Positions 33,701 to 42,683 of a DNA stretch of 64,000 bases are shown in pieces. Position 1 is the stretch's first letter. Each line of letters opens with the position of its first letter. The notes beneath the pieces are model-generated. The model made no database searches. It saw nothing but the letters and a program-made list of their open reading frames with translations, and was not told where the DNA came from. Position numbers and translations under genes: made by a program. The stretch comes from Glutinoglossum americanum (lineage: Eukaryota; Ascomycota; Geoglossomycetes; Geoglossales; Geoglossaceae): contig JAGHQL010000002.1 in NCBI GenBank assembly GCA_020080175.1, positions 269,454 to 333,453 of the forward strand, written 5' to 3'.

Positions 33701-34704
33701 TTCATAGTAGAAATCTCAAGAGCATTGGATGCTAACAGGTCGATCAAGGCAGAATAGGTGGCAATATCTGGAGTAACTCTCCGGCGTAGCATATCGGCGT
33801 AGACATCAAGGACCTTTAGGACCGCTTGATGTTTGGCAGACGGAAGATTTATGGCCGCTGAAATAAGGCTGTTGTATGCTGCTGCTGTTGGCTTGACCCC
33901 AGCGGCGAGCATTGATTCGAATATAGTAGGGATCTCGGCATAACGTTCGGCGGATTGAAGCTTGCTGAGATGTTCCGCATAGGCTTGCGACGGGGATTCT
34001 GCCACTGGTGCAGCCGAATCACTAGTAGGCACAGCCAAAATATCACCGGAGAGGGCCGATGCTTGCTTCGGAGCAATAGGCGGGGTGGGCACGCGATGCT
34101 CCACCACTATTTCCTGACCAGGGTACGAACTATCATCGATGATGGGAGCTTTTGTATCAACCGAAACAACGTCAATGACTTCCTTCGCTTCAGGCAGCGG
34201 TAACTCCACTGCTTGCACAACCTTCTCTCCCACCTGTTGCGAGACCTCAACCTCACCGGCGCTGCCGGATCCATCTGCTCTTACGTTCCTTGCCTGCGAG
34301 TTCTCTTCGCCTTGATGAACGTGTTCGTCCCTGTCCTTTCCCTTGCTCTCCTTCCAGCCTATTCTCAAGGGAAACTTGAATTGCCTCCATTGGGCATCCT
34401 CATCTCCACTATGCTGCTGCTGCCATGCGGCGTAATAAGCGGCTAAACCCCCATCTCCACTACTGCCATTGTTTAGTTGTCCAGCCTTCCCGGTGGAAGA
34501 GTTGGAAGACTGAAAGGCGTTATGGAGCTTCGGGCCGCTTAGCTGTGCAAATCTGCTTGCTGCATGGTTCCCGCCGAAGGGAACAAAAGAAGTTGTAGAT
34601 GATGCGTGGGATGACTGAGCAGCCGCAACTACCGACTGAGCATAGCCGTGGGTAAGGGCTTTCCCAAAACTGTGACGTGAAAGATGAAATGGCTTGAAAA
34701 CCAT
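30757..34704 (-). CDS. Large mitochondrial pentatricopeptide-repeat protein, CYA5/Pet309-like
   Basis: Single-exon gene, 1315 aa, with ATG as first codon. The N-terminus is Ser/Ala/His-rich with basic residues and few acids (MVFKPFHLSRHSFGKALTHG), as in mitochondrial presequences. At least ten PPR-type helical pairs can be read, for example GVKPTAAAYNSLISAAINLP (about 250), GVEPSSFLYNALIGKLGKAR, GIRPTSVTYGTIVNALCRV, NIQPTMHTYKLLIDTHATL and EMTPYIANTLIHGWATEKN. PPR proteins bind organelle RNA. The domain layout and length resemble Neurospora CYA-5, a COX1 mRNA translation factor. The RNA target here is inferred, not shown. Confidence 0.85.
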   Translation of the reverse strand: MVFKPFHLSRHSFGKALTHGYAQSVVAAAQSSHASSTTSFVPFGGNHAASRFAQLSGPKLHNAFQSSNSSTGKAGQLNNGSSGDGGLAAYYAAWQQQHSGDEDAQWRQFKFPLRIGWKESKGKDRDEHVHQGEENSQARNVRADGSGSAGEVEVSQQVGEKVVQAVELPLPEAKEVIDVVSVDTKAPIIDDSSYPGQEIVVEHRVPTPPIAPKQASALSGDILAVPTSDSAAPVAESPSQAYAEHLSKLQSAERYAEIPTIFESMLAAGVKPTAAAYNSLISAAINLPSAKHQAVLKVLDVYADMLRRRVTPDIATYSALIDLLASNALEISTMKQSLKERRVRFGGMEEAGRFMFPSDEAEFDMLVEDDSLSIALKLFDASIPSRKSRFFPVETYRLLIAACAEQGRIADMIRIYADIDSGNVVPSAATFVPMINAFASAGDLSSAVECYDEYKALAVASDNGDTSITDRKDGEIYAAVIKGYIDCGKLAGALKFWEKVVDSYAGLETLPQIKEEVISKAFVDGMLSNGNLAEALKWAEELEAGMESRIEAMAKICITAADSDDTNIAVAAFRYIAADSQQLIKPCMSLLAHFIRQGGVEQARTYWTMLSKHTTPVDLSFVEPTSMYAVALIGSGQVESGLGEARLMFSRIRSSTNSNLRQDAIDQIDEGVEFVGRFLAQRGIVPSSAAMMELVWTMIENGGLVIPVVEQILAGLGPEAISQLSFKDLTLMLEVQAGTIIKGSTVPDMAATARFGSLFETALSSGMSIPERTRDLIGETLSIVGTTEMPYGRPDLVQQWHTYTHPPVEQVYSPLSFTPSQSHSASVSAPTNYEDTFDPYGASTDYKGSSMIADELERNNNRSSVSRLNEALARLRNIRRTGRHPRYITYAKLISAAAREEKVNLVHDILGMARQDIPFLPQYRVVRYGWSSILDSMVGACLTLGNRTLAAQFHQELLDMGAAPTANTYGLYITTMKESAKTFDEASEALKIFHRAKAEGVEPSSFLYNALIGKLGKARRIDDCLYFFSEMRGLGIRPTSVTYGTIVNALCRVSDEKFAEELFEEMETMPNYKPRPAPYNSLMQFFLTTKRDKFKVLAYYERMKSRNIQPTMHTYKLLIDTHATLEPTDMAAAEAVFDTIRSSGQQPEAVHYASLIHAKGCVLHDMDGARKVFDTLLSETNIRPQACLYQALFEAMVANHRVADTEALLDDMSARRVEMTPYIANTLIHGWATEKNIVKSKAVYDVIGGAKREPSTYEAMTRAFLAVEDRESAMSVVREMLSRGYPAAVSGKITELVSGGASAYASSISASDVAT

Positions 34705-34771
34705 TTAGTGTATGGAATACCCCTGCTGGTTAGAGGGGCGAGACTGCAGCGAAGGCGAAATGTTAGCAGAC

Positions 34772-34877
34772 CTGTAGTAGCATGAAAGCGAAAAGCTGAT
34801 CAGGCGATGATTGAGACGGGAGAGGGAGTCAAAAAAAAAGGAGGAAAGAAAGTTGCTTCGGCTAGAGGACAACTCAC
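34772..34877 (-). other. Possible 5'-UTR intron of the PPR gene
   Basis: On the minus strand a strong donor (AA/GTGAGTTG) at 34877 and a CTACTACAG acceptor at 34772 bracket 106 nt of pyrimidine-rich sequence, 68 bp before the PPR start codon. No ATG-initiated frame spans it, so it would be a leader intron. Confidence 0.35.
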
Positions 34878-35803
34878 TTGATGTCTCAGTGTTAAAGTTG
34901 AATGCAGGTTCATTTGACGACGTCTGAGCCGTCAAAGAACGCGCTGTAATGATTCGTTTCGATGGGGTGAGTTACGAAGTGAGAAAAAAAAAGTTTAGTA
35001 TCGAGCACGAGCCGAGGTGTCAAGCGATGAATCGTCTGACGGATTTTCGTGTTGGATTGAGACCGTGCCGATGACGGAGAGTAAATAGGGGAACTAAGGA
35101 AAAATACTTCCTAAGGAAGAGGAAGATGATGAAAATGATGTCCAGGCAGTCGTGAGAGTAGGAAGGTTATGGAACACGGAGTTAGATGGAGCTATGTAGG
35201 CAGCTCCTACTCACAAGCTGATGACGAATCCAGTAACACAAAACACATCTCTGGGCGTGAAAGTTTTCGTGGGGCTACGGTTAAAATAGCGCAGGTCAGC
35301 TGGGACAGGTAGAAGACGGAGAACCAGGGTATTTCGGTGCATGTCCATTTTTTTCTTTTCCTTTTCCACTGTTCACATCGGGTGTTAGACGAGGCTGTTC
35401 CGAATACTTTTCTTCGAGGCCGACCCTGGCAGCACACCATCACCGAAGTAGCATGGTGCGACGCGAGAACCCGGCAAGTCAAAAGCCCGTTTTTAGCTAG
35501 TTATGGGGCCTCGGGGGGCCCTGATGTTGGCTGCCAATTAGGTGTTGGAAGGCCCCTTTCTGCGGGAACCTGCCTTGCTTATCAGATGCAATCGGATCCG
35601 ACAACTGGTCGGAAAAGCCGGAGAGTCGGTGACTCACAAGTCACAGCCCGGTGTGACGTCGTCCCCGTAACGCTCTAAACCCATTGCGGCGGGGTACATA
35701 TTTGAGACGAACTTACGTATCAACACGCTGATGCAAAAAGTTCTACATATGAGCCTGCCGTAGGATACTGTGTCCTCTTAGCAAGGCGAGAGATACGGGG
35801 ACA
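34878..35803. other. Divergent promoter region, PPR gene / ERG8
   Basis: About 0.9 kb without a supported gene. A plus-strand open frame at 35337-35678 lacks recognisable domains and its codon usage is unconvincing. Confidence 0.5.
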
Positions 35804-37274
35804 ATGGTCCTCCCGGACGTTGCCGTCTCTGCTCCAGGCAAAGTACTGCTTGCTGGTGGTTACCTTGTGCTCGATCGCCAATACTCCGGCCTCGTCTTCG
35901 CCCTCGATGCTCGTATTCACGTGCACGCGAAGTCTCTTCACACGTCGGGCGCCGAGCTCTCTGAGATCACTGTCCGCTCGCCACAGTTTCAGGATGCTGA
36001 ATGGCGATATGGCTACCACTTGACGGAGCATGACGGTGGAGTCGCGGTGACCCAATTGAAAGGGTAAGTAGATCTTAGATAGTACTCTTTAATTCAATTT
36101 CACTAATCCCTTGTCTTCGCATTTTCGCGATCCTAGCTCGTCGACATCTACTCTCTCCCCCAATATCTTTATCGAGACCGCCCTTGGCTACAGTCTGACA
36201 TATATCTCGGCTATCTCTGATGCCAACATTGAACCTTCCTCCCTAACAGTTCTCGCCGACAAATCTTACTACTCCCAATCATCTTCCACCCCAGCATCAG
36301 ACTTACACCCCCCCCGCTTCATCAACTTTCAAACCACTCTTTCCAAGGCCCACAAGACTGGGTTAGGCTCATCTGCCGCTCTAGTAACGGCCTTCATCGC
36401 AAGTGTCCTCGCGCATTATCTACCCTCATCCATATTCTCCCCACACACCCATGCCTCCCAAAACATCCTCCACAACCTTGCCCAGGCCGCTCATTGTGCT
36501 GCTCAGGGGAAAGTAGGCTCTGGCTTTGACGTAGCAGCCGCAACCTATGGAAGCTGTGTCTATACCCGTTTTTCCCCAGCTCTCCTTGACGGGCTTGGCG
36601 AAAATGGCTCCGCGGGATTCTCAGAACGACTGAAAAACCTAGTGCATGGCGAATGGGACGTTCAGGTACTTAAGCAAGGAGTAGCTGTGCCCAGGGGACT
36701 ACGATTGGTGATGTGTGACGTCGATTGCGGTAGTCAGACGGTGGGAATGGTAAAGAAGGTGCTAGCGTGGCGGAGAGACAGCCCACAAGAAGCAAAAGAG
36801 CTTTGGGATGAGTTGCAGACCGAGAATGACACACTCCGGGCAATTCTTTCGCAACTTGCGATCCAGGAAAAAGCAACAGTGGGCGGCCTGACAGAAATTG
36901 AGCATTGGAAAGCACTGATGGAGGTTCTTGCCTCCATTCGCAAGCTTATCCGCAAAATGTCCGCTTTGTCTAATGTGCCTATTGAACCTCAATCTCAAAC
37001 CGCACTCCTAGATGCCTGTTCGACTGTCCCTGGCGTCGCAGGAGGAGTAGTTCCTGGGGCAGGGGGATACGATGCTGTTGCGTTGCTTGTGGCCGATAAC
37101 GAGGATGTCTTAAAGGGGTTGAGGGGGCTATTGGAAGATTGGGAGGTCTCCGTAGACGGAACGAGAGATGGTGAGAATAGCGGAGGAGTCAGGGTGCTTG
37201 ATGTCAGGGAGGAAATGGAAGGAATTCGGGGCGAGGACGCTGACGCTGCGGCGTATTCGGGGTGGATTCTTTGA
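35804..37274 (+). CDS. ERG8: Phosphomevalonate kinase
   Basis: GHMP-family kinase converting mevalonate-5-phosphate to the diphosphate in the mevalonate/ergosterol pathway. Exons 35804-36063 and 36137-37274 give 465 aa. Motif 1 is SAPGKVLLAGGYLVLD near the N-terminus. The ATP-binding motif is HKTGLGSSAALVTAF at about 161, and the C-terminal GHMP motif is GGVVPGAGGYDAVALL. KVGSGFDVAAATYGS is the conserved fungal block between them. The intron is phase 2 (GG/C). Confidence 0.95.
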
Positions 37275-38622
37275 AAACAAATAAGTGATTGAGCTAAGGT
37301 ATATCAAACAGGAAACACCTATAGGAAGATATATCCACATATCAACACGAAAAACGATGAAGTGCAAAGAAAGCAAGAGCTTGCGATTGTGTCATGGTCA
37401 AGCCTTGACATTTCGGACCCGATCAGCGACGCTACCATGACCCATCACAATAGCACCTTCTTATCTTGGGCAACTCCAAAAGCATGCTGAACCTTCCGGA
37501 TGAAGTTCATCACGGCTAAGACTCATCCTTCACCAGACGGGATGATGTTGAGGTGCTGAAGCGAGATTGGGGATAAGGGATTATTTATATTAAGCTATCG
37601 TGCTAACCTTGAAATACGTAGTGACAATCTGTCATGTCAATTAAAGAATTAAAGATTCCTCGATGTCAGAATCTCCACTGCCAGAACCATTGTCAGTTAT
37701 CTTCTCAGCTCCTTCGAGAGAAAATTCTAGAACTGTAGGCCATGTATGAGATGAGTATTTGTCGAGCCAGTCCAAAATAAATCTGCAGGGCTAAGAATTA
37801 AATAAAAGGGACCCAAGCGCGCATCCCGCAAACGTGTCATGACAGATTTAAGGTATCTTTGCGGCGGCTACTGTGGATCGCCACAAATCGAGATACATGA
37901 AATGCCACAATTGAGTTACTAGTTTAGAAGAGCGGGAGTAGAATGTAGGATAGAGTGAATGATAAAATGTGGCTGTCGAAGGATTGGTAGCGGAGACGGA
38001 GAAATGCCAAGATACATGTAGGTACTATGTAGATGGCTCATTCAAGAAGCTGCAATACCCTAGCGCGCGGCGCATTTTCCCAGACCACGGTAAAGAATAA
38101 AGCCAACCAAGAAAGCCGCCAGATACAAGGCTACTGGGGAGATACAAGGCCTCGTGAGATCACTTATCTCCACTCACCCATCGGAGACATTATTTGTTGC
38201 TTAATCCAGTCTCTTTTCTCTCGACGTTAGTGAACGAGAAGCCGCTCATTCGCCATTTTATTTTTTTCCTTGCCAACTGAGTCAAGCCCAGCCTTGTTTG
38301 GGGCTCGCAGTCCGGTCTCTTCCACGACACCAAGCCCCTTCCGGTCTCATCGACCTAAGCAGGATTACCTCCGAAAAGCTGCATGCGATCTCTCACGAAG
38401 AACGCTTCGAATCAAAGTTCATCGCGTGTGACTCCAATCATCATACTCAGGCCAAAGTCGCTCACTGCAGGATAACAAGAACCCTAAGGCCGTTCGTTGG
38501 TTGTACCATCAAATTCTTATCCATTCAAAGTCCAGGAAAATTCACAGCCCTCCCACGATCATATCGAGGGTGGCCAAGACCGTGAAATCTTGCTTGGCAT
38601 TTACTCTTCGAACATTTTTTCA
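37275..38622. other. Intergenic region ERG8 to UBL3
   Basis: 1.35 kb, probably the ERG8 3' end and the UBL3 promoter and long leader. Two plus-strand open frames (38033-38230, 38298-38585) show no domain. No tRNA or clear repeat seen. Confidence 0.45.
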
Positions 38623-39669
38623 ATGGCATCGTCTCCCAACCCTCAGCAACAGCAGGCGTCACATGCAACAACGGGTTCCGACGAGGCCGCAGTAACAGAA
38701 CCTTCAAGCCATAACGGCCATTCCGCCGTTTTATCAACAGGTGTGGAATTGAATAACCTCGACTCGACAAGGAACCCCAATGACTTTAGCATATCATCTC
38801 CAAAGCTGAATATGGGGTCGACGAACAGTCCTATTGAACAGTCATCGTCTTCCGCGCAGAATGAAGACCAGGCAGCTTCTGTCGAGCCTTCATCTCCACG
38901 TCTACCCAACCCACCAGAGGTCGTTGCCTCCCCAGCAACTCCCCCCATTGCTCCTACAGCTACCAATACTACACTCAATCAGCCGTCGGCGAAAGAGCCA
39001 AAGCCTGCCTCTCCTAGCATCCAGATAACGCTCCTCCTGATAACGGGAGCTAGGCACCCCTACAAAGTGGACGAGAAGTATCTTCGAAAACGCGACGTCA
39101 ATTTTGCAGACAATGATCCTTTCACTATCTCTGTCTACACTCTTAAGGAGCTCATATGGAAGGACTGGCGAGAAGGTACATCAATAAGCCGTCACAGTTT
39201 TCTCCTGCGTAATGCACATTGGGTTACTCCTTTCGAATGCTAAAAGCAGATTGCTATGATACGAGCGGTCCGGCGCAGCCATTTCCATCCTGATACAATA
39301 TTGACAGTGGTTGCAGGTCAAATAACTGACTATATATGCATCTAATAGAATGGGAGCCAAGACCAACGAACCCTAGTTCGATCCGGCTTATACAGTTCGG
39401 AAGGTTATTGGAAGACAAGGCCCAGTTAAAAGGTAAGGATTTTACAAGCTTTCCCACTTGCCGAAAGCTGTGAAGCTAGGAGATGTTCTAACATCCATGT
39501 GTGCGTGTCAGACTGCCGGTTCAACGCAGATGCCCCAAATGTCCTTCACATGAGCATCAAGCCCCAAGAAGTTGTCGATGACGAAGACGCGGCAAAAGCC
39601 AAACATGGTTTGGGTGGGGGTCGAGACGAGAGCGGAAGATCGACGGGTTGTCGATGTGTCATTCTCTAG
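38623..39669 (+). CDS. Membrane-anchored ubiquitin-fold protein (UBL3/MUB type)
   Basis: Exons 38623-39175, 39349-39432 and 39512-39669 give 264 aa. The first 130 residues are Ser/Pro/Asn-rich and probably disordered. A ubiquitin-like fold follows at about 135-235 (IQITLLLITGARHPYKVDE, ISVYTLKELIWKDWREEWEP, SSIRLIQFGRLLEDKAQLKD, VLHMSIKPQEVV). The C-terminus is GCRCVIL: CVIL is a CaaX box ending in Leu, predicting geranylgeranylation, with a neighbouring Cys that could be palmitoylated. There is no C-terminal Gly-Gly, so it is not a conjugating ubiquitin. In animals and plants such proteins sit at the plasma membrane and affect vesicle sorting or E2 recruitment; the fungal role is unknown to me. 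The start is the first ATG; an in-frame TTG lies 126 nt upstream. Confidence 0.88.
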
Positions 39670-41175
39670 TTATTTGAAATTGAATCGCAAGATCTTTGGC
39701 TGCTTTGAGATGTCACTCATTGCCACCAAAGTTGAAGGAGGTCGATTGATATACAATATCTATTGGTTTCTCTTTCACTTCCCCTCTTTGGCGAATGAGG
39801 CGCCGTTGTGATCTTCTGATTCTCAATGGTTTTGCGAGACTGTATTTCTTTGACCGCATAACTTCTCCCAAGCCTGCCTCTGTTATGTTTCATTTTTCAA
39901 TACACGTCTGATGGAATGCAGAAACGAGGAAGGATACCAAAGTCCGAGAATCACGGACGCTGGGAGTCTGCCAGGCGAGAACAGTCCTCGGACAAGCTGG
40001 TCTTTTTCCTTTTCTCACATCATGCAATGGGGTTTCATTGTGTTCTTCAGCGCTGAGAAGCACAAACGGTGGCCCCAACAGGCGTTCATGGTTTGGACAA
40101 TCACCGTGTATCGGTTTATAGTCTTTTTATCCCTCTCTCGTGTAATTGGTTTTGTTTTCCTTACCCTGGAGAGACTGCATTAGTGTTTCCCTTTTCACTA
40201 CTCTGTACTTTCTCGAACGGGGCCTTGTATTCACCACTAACACATTGATTCCTTCAGATCTGCACAGCATCCTCTATTGTGTTTTCTCCTCTTAGTGTAG
40301 ATTCTACTTTTTCTGTTTTGCTGCAATACCAGCATAAGCGGATGGTGGGTTTTTCCCCTTTTCTTTTCCTTTTTTTGGGGAAAAGACCAGAGTACACCGA
40401 TACGTAGGGACAGAGTTTCTATCTGGATTTCATGTGCAGTTTATAGTTCGGATAGGAGCAACGAATAGGAACCCCCCTCCCCAGGTTTAAGCCAGAGCCT
40501 AATCGGGCGCGGTACGAACTATTTGGGCCAAGGGAAGAACAGGGTTTGTTTTTGAACCCTGTAAGTGTTCCTCTTAGGCTAGATAGATAGATTTCACTTA
40601 GCCTATTTGGCAGTAGGTTGGACAAGCAAAAGTATTCCTTTCTTAATATTACCCGCGGACGAATGACTCTTCTGCTAGTTCTCTGTACATCAACTCTCGT
40701 TTCCAGAGAGTTATAATGCGCGTAACGCTTATTTTTATTCTTTTACTCCCCTCAACTTTCTTGGGGGACAAATACTGGATGCCACACAATATTCCCCCGA
40801 AGGACAGCCACAGCTCACATATTCAGGAAGGATATCCATACCATACCTCTCTCAGGGCCACTGTTGGTTGCACCACCTACTCAAGAGAGGGACTTAAACT
40901 AATGGACATGCGATTGGTAGCGACAGAATGAAAAGAGGAGAGAAATATCCTTGGAGGGTAGCCGGGCTAAAAATTGAAACGGTGGTATTCAGTGTTCAGT
41001 AAACATTGTGCATAACTGTCACTTTATTTTATTTTTTTCCTACTATACCACCTTACATATTGGCTTCTCTATCTAAAGGCCAAAAATTTTTGGATGTCTA
41101 CGCCTGTTATCTCGATAGGGAGGCGCGGTGGTTTGCGGTATGGAAATAGAGGAGAAAAAACCAAAAAAAAGAATG
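39670..41175. other. Intergenic region UBL3 to tRNA-Val
   Basis: 1.5 kb, T-rich with several CTTTT stretches (about 40360-40380). Short open frames at 39911-40183 and 40716-40931 have no support. I see no gene. Confidence 0.45.
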
Positions 41176-41268
41176 TGACCAGAGGGAGGTTCGAACTCCC
41201 GACCTTCTGCGCTGTCCAGGCACGTGACCTTGTTAAGCAGACGTTATGACCAACTAAACCATCCGGCC
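41176..41268 (-). tRNA. tRNA-Val(AAC) with a 19-nt intron
   Basis: Read on the minus strand, a 7-bp acceptor stem (GGCCGGA with TCTGGTC, two G-U pairs) and discriminator A close a normal cloverleaf. The D-arm has GTTTAGTTGGT. The anticodon stem TCTGC/GCAGA carries a TTAACA..C loop, so the anticodon is AAC (valine). The T-arm is GGGAG TTCGAAC CTCCC. A 19-nt intron (41212-41230) sits one base 3' of the anticodon, the canonical nuclear position. Mature length is 74 nt before CCA. Divergent from DIM1, 158 bp apart. Confidence 0.93.
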
Positions 41269-41426
41269 ATGTTACTTGTGAAGTGTTTGCGGTAAATAGT
41301 ATATATAGCAGATAGGCAGAAAACCTCCCTTGGCATTCGCGAGGATAGAATCCATCAGGAAAGAACCTTCCATCAAATAATCTACACTCCTCGATCTCTT
41401 TAGACACAACAACTAAATACGTCAAA

Positions 41427-41999
41427 ATGGGTTCCGTTGTCCTACCACATCTTGTCACCGGCTGGCATGTGGATCAGGCTATAATGTCCGAGGAAGAACG
41501 CCTTGTAGTTATACGATTCGGGCGCGACTGGGATCCTGATTGCATGCGACAGGATGAGGTCCTCTATCGTACGTTCCGTTCAACTTATACCTCCTCCTTA
41601 GCTGTTGGCTTGTTCTGCATGGTGGCAGACGCGTCGTGTTAACGTCCAGAACAGGCATAGCAGACCGCGTTAAAAACTTCGCTGTGATCTACGTTTGCGA
41701 CCTCGATCAAGTCCCCGACTTCAAGCAGATGTACGAGCTTTACGACCCGATGACCCTGATGTTCTTCTTTCGCAACAAGCACATGATGTGTGATTTTGGG
41801 ACCGGTAATAACAATAAACTCAACTGGGTGCTGGAGGACAAGCAGGAGCTAATCGACATTATTGAAACGATCTATCGCGGGGCGAAAAAGGGTAGGGGTT
41901 TGGTTGTCAGTCCGAAAGGTAGGCTTTAGTTTTGGGAACTTATTGAGGTCGTATAGGCTAACCTTTTTAACAGACTACTCTACAAGGTATCGCTACTAG
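41427..41999 (+). CDS. DIM1: U5 snRNP thioredoxin-fold protein DIM1 (TXNL4A, 15 kDa)
   Basis: Essential spliceosome component of U5 and the tri-snRNP. Exons 41427-41568, 41655-41918 and 41974-41999 give 143 aa, the universal length. Almost every conserved block is present: LPHLVTGWHVDQAI, EERLVVIRFGRDWDPDCM, FAVIYVCDLDQVPDF, YELYDPMTLMFFFRNKHMM, DFGTGNNNKLNW and the C-terminus SPKDYSTRYRY. The last exon is only 26 nt, and reading through its intron gives a false tail (SPKGRL). Confidence 0.97.
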
Positions 42000-42683
42000 G
42001 GATTCTGCGGGTGTTCTTGATATTTGCTGGGTTTGGTACCATCGCTCTTAGGGCTGTGTTAGAGAAATGGAAGCTAGAATCTGGTGGAAGGAATGTTTCA
42101 TTCCTGGCAACACCAATACAATATGGTTGGTCTCACTATCGAATCTTGTTGGACCATCATTCAATTTCTTCCATGCTAATGTGATGTCCCCACTATAAGC
42201 ACAAATGCACTGTCATCAAGTAAGTACTCGCCCGTTAACGTACAGCATCGATTCCTTCAATATGACCCTCGCAGAGACATAGTAGCTACGCCGCGAACGC
42301 ATTAGTGTTTACTCTATCACTTGAGTGCAAGCCTAGCCAACATTCTATGTGACGAAAAGTCCCTCGAACTATAAATACCGGGTGTCCTTGTTGCGACTGG
42401 TACATATATTCATCTCATCCCATAGCCACAACTATGTAGACTGTTCTATCCGTTCGAGGGCACGTAAGTCGTTAGGTAATGAACCTAGAAAGTAAGCACA
42501 AATTATTTAGACAGGTTCTACTGCGGCCTAGGTGATAATAATTGTAGTCATATCGAATCAGTGACACCCTTTCGGCTAGCTTGGTTTATTCGCTTCGCCC
42601 TAGAAATTTGCCTCTGTACTCCATTTCATCTAACATCACTCCCTCTAAGCACCACCTTTCCTTCATTGTTGACAGCCTCTGCC
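42000..42683. other. Intergenic region DIM1 to PRP22
   Basis: About 680 bp with no supported gene; it holds the DIM1 3' end and the PRP22 promoter. The frame open upstream of PRP22 to 42561 begins at a GTG and is treated as leader. Confidence 0.5.

Noticed and set aside
34705-34935. Upstream open frame abutting the PPR start codon
   Set aside because: It starts at TTG, not ATG, and overlaps a likely leader intron.
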